NCBI GenBank assembly: GCA_023053575.1
Contig: JAKZAP010000001.1
Location: forward strand, 28,166,533 to 28,230,532
From: Branchinecta lynchi
Lineage: Eukaryota; Arthropoda; Branchiopoda; Anostraca; Branchinectidae
DNA: 64,000 nucleotides
Direction: 5' to 3'
Position 1 is the first letter of the stretch; every line of letters begins with the position of its first letter. Of this stretch, positions 29,916-41,390 are shown piece after piece. The position numbers were made by a program, and so were the translations under genes. A model generated the notes under the pieces. It was not told where the DNA came from. It made no database searches and was given only the letters and a program-made list of their open reading frames with translations.

Positions 29916-30540
29916 ATTGGGATTGGGATTGGCCCATCGTTTGAGATAGGTGTGGTTACGAGGGTAGTGAAGGCAAAGCTAATGGATCGGGAGATTCAGA
30001 AGTGGCTCGACCCCCTCTCTGAGGATTTATGCTGAGTCTAGAATCTATGGGGGAGGAGCTTTATCTTAAGGTTGGTTTGGGACCTGATGAACTGAAGTGA
30101 ATGTTCAGTTTTTTGGGCAGATGCTCTACCGGTGGGCGTGAGGAGAAAATACATTGGTAGAATTATGTGCGTTACTGTTCCTTATTTTTGCCCATTATGC
30201 AGAAAGATGGATGAAGATGTGGAACACTTGGTTGTTTTGTGAGTTGGGAGATCTAAGAAGAGGAGTTTTTGGAAAGGAGGTTCTTCAAGGGGGGTCTCTG
30301 AAAGATTTGATGGGTAGTAAAGTGTTCCAAGACTCGCGTCGGTTGGGTAGATCAATCCTTAAGGTTACCATGGACCACCGTGAACATTTTATTGTAGGCT
30401 CAAATTGTGGTAGGGATAGTTATTAGTTTGTTTGATAGCTCTTTAGTTATTAGAATTATGAGTTGAGTGTTGAATATTTGAACTGTTCTGCCATGGCTGG
30501 CCAAAGGGCTTTTTTGGGAATACATTCATTCATTCATGCT
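29916..30540 (+). mobile_element. LINE family 3, C-terminus and 3' end, ATTC tail
   Basis: Across frames: LMDREIQKWLDPLSE, then DALPVGVRRKYIGRI, then YFCPLCRKMDEDVEHLV (the C-x2-C...H zinc-binding block found near the C-terminus of many LINEs; its last cysteine is lost to a stop), then LMGSKVFQDSRRLGRSILKV and MDHREHF. A 3' UTR with GCCATGGCTGGCCAAAGGGC follows and the tail is CATTCATTCATTCATG at 30522-30537. It is dead, with a stop at VLx and further damage. It shows the uninterrupted form of the junction that is split in the 33600 copy. Confidence 0.75.
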
Positions 30541-30967
30541 GAAGGGCAACCGCAGTGAAATTAACTCAAGGATATTTTGTCTACCCACGGAAACGAATTC
30601 CTTCTTGGAAACTATTGACGATCAGAGACCTACCAATCCGGGCAGTCGATGCAACTATGTCGCTACCAGCCCCACATGCCGGAAATCTATTCCCTTTACC
30701 ACAATCAAGACAGTCACTACCAGCCATAATAAAATGAGTGCAAGATAAGTTATTAAAGTCCGGAAATATCAAAAGCATTGGCTGCACATTCTTTATTTTT
30801 GCCTCACTATTTGAATGCAAACCTGCTTTAACGGCATTAAACACTAAAGCGTGATGGACACAAGATTTAAAACCAAATACATCACATGCGCGCAAATAAC
30901 TGAGCAGTGATTCATGACATATTTTTTGAGATAACTAAATTAAAAATATAAAATAACTGCATTCCTA
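30541..30967. other. Intergenic, nothing assigned
   Basis: Overlapping frames on both strands (30536-30748 +, 30581-30895 -) are short and have no recognisable domain. Confidence 0.3.
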
Positions 30968-31266
30968 GAGCGTGTTCCACCCTTGTAACAATAGTTACTA
31001 TTAGTTACTATTTCCGTTCCATCCTCACGAAAAGTTACTACGCTGACTGTTCCAACCTTGTCGGAATAGTAACTAATAGTAACTATTTGCTTACCATGCT
31101 CGGGAGCGTAGTAACTACACATCTCTGCAACGTGATTGGTCGGATTCGCCCCTGGCGTGAGATTCTGCTGGAAAAAAGAAAAATCGTTCCAGCCTTGACG
31201 GCAAAAAGCCAAAATTCGTGACGTCTTGCGTAGTAACTACGGTAAGTAGGATGGAACACGCTCCTA
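30965..31266. mobile_element. Palindromic MITE, GAGCGTGTTCCA ends, CTA target duplication
   Basis: The element is 30968-31263. The ends GAGCGTGTTCCA and TGGAACACGCTC are perfect 12-bp inverted repeats that continue imperfectly inward (CCCTTGTAACAATAGTTACT on the left, CGTAGTAACTACGGTAAG on the right). CTA lies on both sides (30965-30967 and 31264-31266). A 3-bp duplication is what PIF/Harbinger transposases make, so that superfamily is a reasonable guess. Non-coding; a decayed copy is at 4380-4670. Confidence 0.8.
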
Positions 31267-31609
31267 ATGAAAATTCGCTGTTAGACTGACAAAACTAGAG
31301 CAGTCCCAATCTCTTGAATACTTGAGAAACATGGTGCCCTAGCTAATAAACATATGGCAAACTTTTGCACGATTAAATGTCTGTTTCTTCAATGATTCTG
31401 GTTCTTATTGGATGTTACTAAAACATTTAAGCCTCGATGTCAGAAGTTTTATAACAGATAACGCAAGGATGTGCCATTTTGACAGAACAAAAGTAGGGAT
31501 GTAACGTTGTTATTTTGAAAACGTTATGCAGTAATTGTTACGCATAATAGGTTTTGCCAGGAAGAGCCGAAGAAAAGCAAGCAAGTATTCGCTAACTTTT
31601 TTTTGTTTT
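31267..31609. other. Intergenic, nothing assigned
   Basis: No recognisable feature up to the left end of the next repeat B copy. Confidence 0.3.
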
Positions 31610-32790
31610 TGGATCCCAAAACGTAAGTGGAGGGATACCTATGACATCGCAAAAGTTTTCCGTCCGTCCGTCTGTCCGTCTGTAAGCACGATAACTCTCG
31701 AAGGGAATGAGATATTTTGATGAAACTTGGTGTGAGGATTGTTTGGGGCAAGGGTAAGGTCAAGTTCGTAGATGGGCTCTGTAGCCCTATATTTGGGGGT
31801 GTGGGAGGGATTCAAATTAAGGGACAAACAAAATATTTTTAAACAGCTAATGTGATAGTAGATTATAGTGTAAGAAGACATGCTGAGCACGATAGCGAAA
31901 ATCATTTTCTCGCCGGACAAGTGGTTCGTCTGGAATCCGGCGAAAACCGGAAAGTTGGTTGGATTGATTCAGAGGTAAGAAGACATGCTGAGCCCGATGG
32001 TGAAAACCATTTTCTTGCTGGACGAGTAGTTCGTCCGGAATTCGGCGAAAACCGGAAAGTCGGTTAAAAGTAAAAGTTTCATTTGAAGTTGATTAAATGT
32101 CTGATTTATGGGTAAGAAGACATTGTGAGCGATGGTGAAAATCATTTTCTCGCCGGACTTGCAGTACGTCCGGAATCCGGCCGAAACCGGAAAATTGGTT
32201 CGAAGTAACAGTTTCATTTGAAGTTGATTAAATGTTTGATTTATGGGTAAGAAGACATGCTGAACCCGATGGTGAAAACAATTTTCTCGCCGTACAACTA
32301 GTTCGCCTGTAATCCGGCCAAAACCGGAAAATATGTTAAAAGCAAAAGCTTTATCTGAAGTTTATTAGATGATAGATTAGGGGTAAGAAGAGGCACTGAG
32401 TCTGTATATAATGATTATTTTTTACCAGGATATATAATTAGTACGGAATCCGTTGCCCGCAATTTTTTTCATATTCCAAATTTTTATTTAAAGTTGATTA
32501 GATGTTCTTTATAGGGATAAGGAGACACTCCGGTTTCGTTTCTGAATTTTCTTTTTTTGCTGCACTAGTAGTTCGCCCGGAATTCGGGCGAAACCGCAAA
32601 TTTGGCAGTAGTAAAGCAGGAAGTTTCGGTCAGTATCGTCAAAATAGATATGGCTTATAGAGGTATAGATAGATAGGTAGATAGAATATTTGAACTTGGT
32701 TTTCTTTGATGATTAGCCTGGCGAAGACAAGACCCAATTGTCTGGATCAAATCTTAGATTTTTGGGATCCCATCGACACATTTAGTCTTG
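31610..32790 (+). mobile_element. Repeat B, full copy with about six core units
   Basis: Left arm GGATCCCAAAACGTAAGTGG at 31611, short CCGT microsatellite (31661-31681), AACTCTCGAAGGGAATGAG, GATGAAACTTGGTGTGAGG. Core units carry AAGAAGACATGCTGAGC or ACATTGTGAGC near 31873, 31978, 32115, 32248, 32385 and 32520. Right arm TTTTTGGGATCCCATCGACA and ending GTCTTG followed by TT. It is flanked by T on the left and TT on the right, as in the 19359 copy. Confidence 0.85.
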
Positions 32791-32984
32791 TTCCTCGTGA
32801 TATAGGAATAGTCAGTAAATGCTCTTTTGGCGTTTTTCGACTTTAGACTGACAATTTCTTTTCACGAATCGATGCGTACCTGTTCTCAGCAATCAAAATC
32901 TGTTCACTGATAACCTCGTCAAATGCTACTGAATTTTTTTTTGTTCAATAGCTAGGCTAATATCTAATGCATACGCAAATCCGA
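32791..32984. other. Intergenic
   Basis: Nothing recognised between the repeat B right end and the LINE. Confidence 0.3.
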
Positions 32985-33556
32985 GATACCTTCTCCACCC
33001 ATGTTCGTCAGAACCAAGAATTTCCCTTGGCTCTGACGTTAATTGAGAAGCCAGATTGCGCAAGTCATGCTTGCAATTGGCAACGATCTCGTCCAGACCG
33101 CTGCTGAAGACGACCCAACCTTACGATGAACGATATAGGGGCGTTTGTGGTTCCAGATCCGAGCGAACAGTCTCCCTCTTAAGAGTAGGGTTAAATTATT
33201 TGAAAGAAATTCCCGAAACCCGAAGTCATGTTATACTTGCTCGTTATGTGGTTTGGAAGAGAAAATCTGTCTCACTTCCTGTCAAGAATGAAGGGGCTCT
33301 CGGATTTGAGAGTAAGATTTTTTGATGAAGATGGGTTGCTCTTTCCTGGTATCCTAAAGTCATCTTCACGGTCAGCGATAATGGCAGTTACAGGTTTTGT
33401 CAAAGAAGCGTTAAAGAGATGTAAACAGTTATTGGTAGTCGGAGTTTAAATCGTTTTACATGTGAGTTTATATAACCGCTCTCTCGAAGTGTTTAAAAAT
33501 GTATGATTTTGTGTATGGCCTAACGGCTAAAATTAAAGTATCTATCTATCTATAGG
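32985..33556 (+). mobile_element. LINE family 3, decayed 3' end, TATC tail
   Basis: Carries a broken C-x2-C block (YTCSLCGLEEK...C) and then LLFPGILKSSSRSAIMAV and EALKRCK. These match LLFPGILKSTNKSVIREV and NAMKRRK in the 40780 copy. The 3' UTR has TATGGCCTAACGGCTAAAATTAAAG and the tail is TATCTATCTATCTATAG at 33540-33556. Frames are broken by stops. Confidence 0.65.
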
Positions 33557-35128
33557 GCTCCGTATATCCTTGCCTATTTTCTCAATCCGCATTTGGTAGA
33601 GCAAAAGCGTTTTCCTTGGCTCTGACATCGAAAAGTCAAGCGGCGCAGTTAATAACATCTGAATATTGAAATGACCTCGGCCTATAGCTGGACGACTAGG
33701 CAATCATCACTTTTATGATACGCGAACATGGTTATATATACACGAGGTGATTGTCTACCTTTAGGAATGCGTAGAAGATATTTGGGTAAGGTAAGAGTGT
33801 TGTCTGGTCCTTACTTTTGCCCAATGTGTGGACATTTGGACGAAAATATTTTTCACGTAATGTGCGTATGTCCTGAGCTTTCAGATCTTCGTGGGGAAAT
33901 TTTTGGTGCTAATAATTGGGGGGAGGATTGGTTGGTAAAAGCAGGGGTGGCCCGAAGGGGGGGTGAGGGGGGGTGACTAACCCCCTCTGCCTTTTGCTAA
34001 GTCGTATCAGTCGTTTATTTCGGCCTTTTGCTAAGTCGTATCAGTCATTTATTTCGGCCTTTTGCTAAGTCGTTTATTTTGGCCTCGCCGAGGTCCCGGG
34101 CATTCATTTTAATAAAAACAATCCGAGTCGTTTAAAAAAAAAAAAAAATTTTGTCTCTGCACAGCTTCAGTCGGAAGTCCGTCCCGGAAGACAAGTCGGG
34201 TCGTTTAAACTAGGTTTTGTATACCCGATAGGTCCGAGACATGATTCATGGGGGCAGCAATGCGGCTACCTGTTGTACTCTCATGTGAATTGGATCTGCC
34301 TCACTCAGGTCTTTCAGATTTTAGCCTGTCAAAATCACAATAGGCAAAATAGGTTAGTTGTTAAAGTGCACTCTGACCGGATAACATTGATATACCTTAT
34401 AGACCAAAAGCGAGCGACAAGGTTATGTGCATTGATTGTTGGTCAAACTTTGGCTACAAGTGAAAAAAGAAAGATAGAATTTTTGAACAGAATGGAAAAA
34501 CCATCAGCAATCAAATGACAGGAAACCCGCTAAACAAGTGTGCCCAGAACAGATATAAAAATGTCGATTACAAAGAGAGGTTGAGGTGGTAACAACGCTT
34601 GAAAAGGACAAGGAAGATTTTAATATACACCCGAAATTCTTTTTCCAGGACAGGAGGGGTTCTGCAAACGCTAGAATAGCTCATTCTAGTCTGGAGGTAA
34701 ATTTTTGGCCTTTATGCTACAGAGGCGTTACTATCCAAAATGTTTGGTTGGGGGGGGGGGCAGAAATATTTCGTCAGCCCTAGCTGACTCGGAACCATAT
34801 TTATCACTGCTGACTGCGAATCATAGCACTATCAAGTATGGGAAGAGCACGGTATTTACCGACTGGCTGGAAATTTTTACCGGCTTTTTTTGCGAAAAAA
34901 AAGACTGTTTGACAAAAAATCGACTGGAAACCGGCCGTTTTTAAGAAAAATCAACTTACGAAAAACTGACTGTTTTGAAGAAAAATCGACTGTTTTTTAA
35001 AAAAATCGTGGCGCTTCGCGCCGATTCAGCAATTTTTTACCGGCTGGTTGACAACTGGGGGGGGGGGGGGCGTCCCCCCCCACACCCATACGTGACGCCC
35101 GTGTATGCTAGTGTTAAAGAACATCTGA

Positions 35129-35320
35129 AAACATTTATTCAAACAATGTTCACAACGGATATACGTCAACTACGATTCTTCATCAGCGATATTTCCCCCG
35201 ACGTTGACCGAGAAGTCTGAACAGCCTGACGAGGACTCTTGCCAAGAAGGGCCGAAATATCGCTGATGAAGAATTGTAACTGACGTATATCCGTAGTATA
35301 GATCGTTTGAATAAATGTTT
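35129..35320. mobile_element. Foldback element carrying a hammerhead-like core
   Basis: Arms 35129-35192 and 35257-35320 are inverted repeats (AAACATTTATTCAAAC outermost, then ACGGATATACGTCA, then CTTCATCAGCGATAT). The centre has CTGACGA (35226-35232), a GG-(A)-CTCTT / AAGGG-CC stem with a GCCAAG loop, and GAAA (35254-35257). That is the order CUGANGA, stem II, GAAA of a hammerhead ribozyme, with the arms serving as stem III. Stem I is not evident in this copy. Related fragments lie at 17690, 29884 and 45416. The CGAAAT-TGATGAAG ending recalls Penelope-like element ends. Confidence 0.6.
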
Positions 35321-35568
35321 CAAAGTCAGCTTGGGCTCAATGAATATACACATCTGAAAAGAATTCGTAAAATTCAGGACACTCACACTCGAAATAATCT
35401 CTTTTATGTCTAAGTTATTAAAAAAGCCAACTTGTTGTCTTCATTTGCTGTGTATAGCATCCTCTGTCGCGTAGAATCAAATACTGAAAACCAGTTTTTA
35501 TGTTGCAATTTTTCAGATGTATCTCACTGTAGCTTTACCTGCTTTACTTTTCGACATGAAGTCTGTTT

Positions 35569-35990
35569 TGAACGTGAAAATTACTTTTTTTTTCTATTAG
35601 TTTGGAGCAAATCTACTTTCTTTTCTATGGGCACTATTTTGTCCCTTTTTTCGATGGACAGAGTCGAGATTTCGTAGCGATTATTAACTTCTCATTGGGA
35701 TCTCAAAAAGATGCTCTGCTCCTCGGTGTTTACGTCCATTAATCCGGATGATTTTTTTTCTTTTAGTGCACTAGCAATCGTTATGTTTCTGAATAAGCGT
35801 GTCTTTAACGTGAAAAATTACTTTCTGCTTTAATTCGGAACAAATCTACTTTGTGTCTACTTTGTTTTCTATGGCCACTACTTTGTCACTTTTTTTTCGA
35901 CAGTCAGATTTGTGATTTCAGAGCTATTATTTCATTTTCAATGGGATCGCAAAAAGACGGTCTGCTCCTCGGCGTTTCACAAAATTTCGC
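35569..35990. repeat. 240-bp imperfect tandem duplication inside the hAT element
   Basis: AACGTGAAAA(A/T)TTACTTT, GGA.CAAATCTACTTT, TTTTCTATGG(G/C)CACTA and ATGCTCTGCTCCTCGGTGTT / ACGGTCTGCTCCTCGGCGTT occur in the same order from about 35569 and 35811. The sequence is old and non-coding. Confidence 0.75.
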
Positions 35991-36689
35991 CTGCGGTGCA
36001 TTCCATAGTATTCTCTATTTAGAGGAGCGGTGTGTCATTTACTTGGCGATTAGGCTTGGAACTTTTTAGATCTGAAACACATTAAAGGCTGGCTAAAATC
36101 TTACTAGACAAAGGCAGATTAACAAAATTTCGCCTGCGGTGCTTGCTTTAATTTGTCCGGGGATAAGCGTTGAAAGCTTTCCTCTTTAGCGAAAGTTGAA
36201 ATGTAAAGCTGAGGCTATGAAGGTATGTGTACAAAAACGTTGATTACACGAATAGTTTCATCTGATACACTGCACGTAGTTTTAACCGGCTCAATTATTT
36301 GTTGGTGGAAACGTGCGCCGTTGCCGCGTAGTCGCAACAGGTCATTTTTGTTGGTACGTGCGAGTCGTATATTACGATCCAGGAGTCGTTGAAATGAGGG
36401 GTCTCACCCCCCCTGGCCTGACTGCTTCGGGCCACCCCTGGGTAAAAGTAATGGGAAGTAAAATATTTGGTGATATGGAAAAGTTGGGAAGATTCCTTTC
36501 GGTCTCGATGAGCCACAGAGAAAGATTCCTGTAAAGGAATATGTAAAATAGTTAGCATTTATTTGGTTTGTGTTTTTTATTTTTGTTTGTGTTTATTTTT
36601 TTCCCATGGCCTCTGTGCTTTTAGTGGAATAAATCTTATCTTATCTTATCTAAATCTTATACACATCAAAGAGTCATTTGCGTGTTTCT

Positions 36690-37580
36690 GGGATCCCAAA
36701 ACGTAATTGGAGGGACACCTGTGACACCGCAAAACTTGACCGCCCGTCTGTACGTACGATAACTGTCGAAGGGAATGAGATATTGATGAAACCTGGTGTG
36801 AGGATTCTTTGAGTGAAGAGTAAGATCGAGTTCGTAGATGGGCTTTGTAGCCGTATATTTAGGGGTGGGGGAGGGGGTTTCGGATTATGGGTAAAAAAAA
36901 AATTTTTTTTAAAGATATTGAAAGAGTTTATTTAGGGGTCAGGAGACATGCGGAATACGAATATGAAAGTTATTCTCTTGCCTGGAAAGTAGTTCACCCG
37001 GAATTCAGTGAAAACAGGACACAAAGTTTGTCGACCAATTTTCGGCTAAAGCAGTCCGTAGCCCTTTATTCTCAAACTAGTATAGCTCTGAGCGTGGATC
37101 ACGATATTCATTTGTTTATTCTATGGATGTCGGAGAGATCTAGTGTAATCGAAGGTCCAAAGGGTTGATATATAATGTTCAAAAGAGGAAATATTTTTTT
37201 CAGGCGAGTATGTTGTTCAATGAGTCTTATCTGTATTATTGTCTTATCTTTAGAGGCAAAGGAGGGGTTTCGAATTTACGTTAAAAATATCTTTGCTGTA
37301 TAAGCCACTAAGATATTCATTGAGGGGGTAAAGAGGTCCGCTGAATCCATACGTGAACTTAGTTGTCTTGCTGGACGATTGGTTCATCACGAATTCAGCT
37401 TTGAAATAGATTATAGAGATTCGATATCGGGGCAAGGAGACATGCTGTATCCATTTTTTAACTTTATTTTGACTGTTAAAATATTCAAGGAATCTGACGA
37501 AGACTGAATGGCGAAGAGATGACCCAATTCTTTGAATCAATTGTTAAATTTCTGGGATTCCATCGAAACTTTTGGTCTTG
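36690..37580 (+). mobile_element. Repeat B, copy with few, diverged core units
   Basis: Left arm GGGATCCCAAAACGTAATTGG, AACTGTCGAAGGGAATGAG, AACCTGGTGTGAGGATTC. Core traces are GTCAGGAGACATGCGGAA (36940), GTAAAGAGGTCCGCTGAA (37327) and GCAAGGAGACATGCTG (37432). Right arm AATTCTTTGAATCAATTG, TTTCTGGGATTCCATCGAAA, ending GGTCTTG then TT. Between 37020 and 37250 the sequence does not match B and may be an insert. Confidence 0.75.
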
Positions 37581-37811
37581 TTGAATTCGGGTCCCACTCG
37601 TGCAAGGGTTTGAAGCCAAATTCTATAAGCGATTCATTTCACTTATTTTTGATGTTTCAACCAAATGTCCATATCGCTTCATTCATTCTCATTTCGAGGA
37701 TTGTGAACGTAATGTGTCAGTTTAATCCATCTTAACTGAACCACGCTGCTTTTGGAAAACCTCAAGGTTTCACTCTGAAATTAACCAAATACGATTTTTT
37801 TTTCAGTACAT
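37581..37811. other. Intergenic
   Basis: Nothing recognised. Confidence 0.3.
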
Positions 37812-38083
37812 CCCGATGAAAAATTTATCTCAAAATAGTACTATGAAGTAGTACGAAAAAGTTGCATGCAGTACTAACGATGCTACTACATGCTTCTACT
37901 TCAAGGCTACTGTGTTACTGCATACTACTATATGCTACTATTAGCAAGACTGGATGCTACTGGATACTACTACATAAGATTGGACCAGTCTGAGGCACAT
38001 TAAATTATAGTATTCTTTGCTATTACATTGTACTGCATGCAACGTTTTCGTACTACTACGTAGGCTACAAATTTTTCATCGGG
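37812..38083. mobile_element. MITE with CCCGATGAAAAATTT ends
   Basis: The ends CCCGATGAAAAATTTATC and CAAATTTTTCATCGGG are inverted. Further in, TAGTACGAAAAAGTTGCATGCAGTAC faces GTACTGCATGCAACGTTTTCGTACTA. The middle is made of CTACTA words (ATGCTACTACATGCTTCTAC, GCATACTACTATATGCTACT) and AGCAAGACTGGATGCTACTGG. Non-coding, 272 bp. A reverse copy is at 46394-46732 and a relic at 4673-4850. The target duplication is uncertain (possibly AT). Confidence 0.85.
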
Positions 38084-40044
38084 ATTGTAGCGATGTATTA
38101 TTTTCTGTTTCTAATTAGAAAGGAAGGCACAGAGAAAAAAAAGGATTTATTAGTGCGACTCCTTAACTTAGGAGGAACGATTAATTTGAAAAGAACTGTA
38201 CCTTTTCTATCTGGAAAATCGAAACCTCGGTCGACATTTCATTGGTAAGAAAAACCGAATCCGAATACTCAATGCCCGCTGATTGATTATTCTTAGGAGA
38301 AATACCTTGCTTCTTGAACTATGTTTGGTTGCTTCACTTGTTTTTCCTCTGGAATTTGTGGGTAATAAGTAAAAAAGTATTATTTAAGCAGAAAAGAAAA
38401 ATAAACTAAACATTTTTGAAAGTAAACCATAGACAAATATTTAGTTTTTTTTTCTTACTCCTTACTCATGACCAGATAATTTGTTTCTTTTTTTCTGATT
38501 TTCTTCGTAGCACCCGTCAGCTTGCCAGGAGGGTCGTACCGAGTCGTGTTTTGAACTATATTGATCTAATCTTTAAACTTTCAATGCTAGAATGCTTCTG
38601 AGTCAACCCATTTTTTTTTTTTTTTTTTCAAACGCGTCGCCATAATTTAACGTATTTTTATATTACTTGAAAAAAAAATAAAAAAAATCACATTCGTTAT
38701 TTGTGTGGCTGCTTCCCTCAGTGACGTTAATTTTAATATATTTTTACCCACTTTTAACTATTTTCGTCACTTAACTTTTGAAAATAAGCCCGTATTGTAT
38801 TTACTATTCTTCCCCCCTAAGACTTTTTATTTTTCTTTTTTCTGCCCTACAAACCTCATACCTTCACAACCATTTATTAAAATTCTACTCCCAACCAAAC
38901 TACTGTAAACTACAAAAAAAAAAACCGAAAGATTTTACCATACCATACATATAAGGGGAAAAAACGAAAGAAAGGGACAAATATATCTTTTCGACTATAA
39001 ACAACTATAAAACATTTCCAACTCCACGCAATATTTAAATTTTACTGTAACAAGTTAAATTCATTTTTGGAATCAAACTTCACTGGTTTACTTTATCACA
39101 ACCATATTTATTTATAAAACTTTTGTTAAATTCAAACTTCAAAAACATAAAAACTATTATACTGGAAAAACACAAAAAAACGAAATACCCACTTCTGCAA
39201 GGGGTTCTTCCCATCCTTAAAACTAAATAACAATATCACTTTAAAATAATCAACTATTAAATACACAATTTACAATTCATAAGTTAGTTTACATATAATG
39301 AGGTACATACAATATATATATATATCATAAAAAGACATAACAACTCAACACACTTGTTGTGGGATGCGTTCTCACGCAGCCCTTTCACTCGTGCTACACT
39401 ATCCCTAGCAATTAGCTCTCCGCCCAGCAGTTTATTCCCCAAAGTCAACCATCATAACAATAGCCAATTCTTGAATGAATTAGTTAAGCACTGGGCCTTG
39501 CGTTGTTGGGCATTTCGCAAGAATTAAACTTTTAATTTTGTGAATAAATAAATTCCCCTTAATAAATTCAACCCCTTTAATCACTTGAGGTGGCTCTCCA
39601 TGGCACATAATCTATTCAGGAGTGACCTGCTAGAAAGGAACAGAGTAACTGAAAATCGTTGGTCCATGAAGAGGGAATTGAATCAGCTTGAATATCTATG
39701 ATCCTGGAACTTATGGGTTCAGATAATACTCCCTGAAAATTTCCACCCGGATAATTATCCACCGGAAGTCGCAGCGCAGGAAAATTCACCCCTCCGTGAA
39801 AGTTGTCCTGTGTGCAATAATTCTCTTTCCAAGGAAATTCTCCTCAGTAGAATAGCCCCTTCCCACAATCCAGCTAAATAGTGGCAGGCTTCATGAAGGG
39901 ATTACCTCCAGTTTATCTGACCAAAGCTGGAAGTTTCTATTCTTACTGTAGAAGAGTAAACTATTTGAAACACCAACATTTCAGACTGGAAAACTGAGAT
40001 CGAAACAAACAAGCCGAGGAAACTGACAGCGGTAATGCAGCAGG
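38084..40044. other. AT-rich intergenic region, no gene
   Basis: Long A/T-rich sequence with homopolymers (T16 near 38610), an ATATATATAT run near 39315 and no frame with a recognisable product. No exon with paired splice sites was found. The stretch 39360-39960 is less skewed but equally silent. Confidence 0.4.
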
Positions 40045-40152
40045 CAAAAGACTTTCCGACGAAACGTCCCAAGGACTAAATGTCCCAGGGGAAAACAACC
40101 CCGTGAAAAAACGTCCCCGTGGCGAAACGTCCCCGCGGCGAAACGTCCCCAA
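40045..40152. repeat. Minisatellite of GAAACGTCCCCG(C/T)GGC units
   Basis: 15-bp units occur three to four times near 40102-40152 (GGCGAAACGTCCCCGCGGC), with degraded units (GACGAAACGTCCCAAGGAC, GAAAACAACCCCGTG) before them. Confidence 0.8.
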
Positions 40153-40760
40153 GCATATATTTTTAAGTTCGCCTCGATCATCAAGTACAAGATCGAGGTA
40201 AATCAACTTCAGAGTGATGCATTACAGATGTGGGAACATACCTTATAAGAAGGAAAGATCGGACATGGTTGCTTCATAAATGTATCGTTTCCAATTAAAA
40301 TATTTACTGTAATATGCCTTGCAGTGGGGTCGTTAATGATCAGTCCTAGGTCTTTTGAAGCAACATACACGATCTGAGGAGCATCAATATGCCCCTCCGA
40401 GAAAGTGGAATCTCAAAGAGAGTTAAACCAGGAGAATTAAAAAAATTGCGCCATAATGGTGGATTAAAATGACATAGAAAGCGGGGAAACGTAAGCTCAC
40501 GGAACAATTAGTTAGGTAGAGAGACACAATCAATCGAGGTAAGACGGGTTTGTTCCTTTAGTAACAAATGGCACCTAATTCAGTATCGAAAAAAAGTGAG
40601 ATCAGTGAGTTTATTGCATAGTAAACTAACACACAAATAAACCAATTAAATAAAGGATAACACGAAAACTGACAAACTACGAAGTCTTTGTGCTTTTGTT
40701 CAAGAAATCGCTATAGCCGAGAGCAACACTTTCATGTGTTTCTTCACTATCGGTTAATGG
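40153..40760. other. Intergenic, nothing assigned
   Basis: No gene or repeat recognised ahead of the LINE. Confidence 0.3.
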
Positions 40761-40779
40761 TAAAGTAGCCAACCCATCG

Positions 40780-41390
40780 TTGTTTTCAAAATTTTATATT
40801 GCTTGGAACGATGGTTTGGGACCAGATGATCAGCCACAGTTGCTGGGACAGTTTGAGCAGGTATTACGGGATCAGGAAATTCAAAATTGGCAGGCAGCAC
40901 TGGATAAATCAGAGACACTATTTTATTATAGACAAATAAAAACTACTTTTAGATTTGAGTATTATTTTAAATTAGGATTGTTGGCACAGGCACTTAGGGT
41001 ATGGTTCCAACTCCGGATAACTCTCTTCCATTACGGTACAGAAAGAAAGTTTTTGATAGGCGAAAACAGGTCGGTGAGGAGAATTACAATTGCCCACTTT
41101 GTTGTACTGGGCAAGATACCATTGACCACCTTCTAGGACAGTGCCAAGAGCTTCCTTCATTGGGTTTAGTTGGGATGGCTGGTGGTCTTCTCTTCCCTGG
41201 TATCTTAAAGTCGACAAATAAAAGTGTAATCCGTGAGGTAGTTTCTTTCGTTTTGAATGCAATGAAAAGAAGAAAATAGTTTGTGTTTCATTATTAGTGT
41301 TATAAATTGTTGTTGGCGCTTCAGGAATCTGTTGTATGGCCGTATTAGGCTTTTTCCAATAAATTATTGTTATTATTATTATTATTCCAA
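40780..41390 (+). mobile_element. LINE family 3, C-terminus and 3' end, ATT tail
   Basis: The first frame (40780 onward) encodes WNDGLGPDDQPQLLGQFEQV, LRDQEIQNWQAALDK and FRFEYYFKLGLLAQALRVW. After one frameshift near 41005 the second frame gives YRKKVFDRRKQVGEENYNCP, CPLCCTGQDTIDHLLGQC (C-x2-C...H...C) and LLFPGILKSTNKSVIREV, then stops at 41277-41279. The 3' UTR has TATGGCCGTATTAGGC and TTTTTCCAATAAATTATTG, with tail TTATTATTATTATTATT at 41364-41385. It is the best preserved C-terminus of this family in the window. Confidence 0.8.

Larger units (their letters stand above)
33942..36440. mobile_element. Non-autonomous hAT element, 2.5 kb, perfect 8-bp target duplication
   Basis: The ends CAGGGGTGGCCCGAAG and CTTCGGGCCACCCCTG are perfect 16-bp inverted repeats. 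GGTAAAAG flanks it at 33934-33941 and 36441-36448. The CAGGGGTGG terminus and 8-bp duplication are hallmarks of hAT. Inside there is no convincing transposase; the longest plus frames (34273-34518 and others) have no hAT motifs that I recognise. The interior holds a foldback element (35129-35320), a 240-bp duplication (35569-35990), GAAAAATCGACTG repeats near 34880-35005, poly-G runs and CCTTTTGCTAAGTCGT repeats at 33990-34075. It is a large scavenging carrier rather than an autonomous copy. Confidence 0.92.
33600..36655 (+). mobile_element. LINE family 3, 3' end split by a hAT element, CTTAT tail
   Basis: The left part (to 33941) encodes DCLPLGMRRRYLGKV, YFCPMCGHLDENIFHVMCVC (C-x2-C...H...C zinc block) and EIFGANNWGEDWLV. 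The right part (from 36449) continues VMGSKIFGDMEKLGRF and MSHRERFL, then stops. The 3' UTR has CCATGGCCTCTGTGCTTTTAG and the tail is AATCTTATCTTATCTTATC at 36630-36650. The intervening 33942-36440 is a later DNA transposon. The two coding halves are in the same frame once the insert and one 8-bp duplicate are discounted, so this LINE was in better condition when it was hit than its neighbours. Confidence 0.85.
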
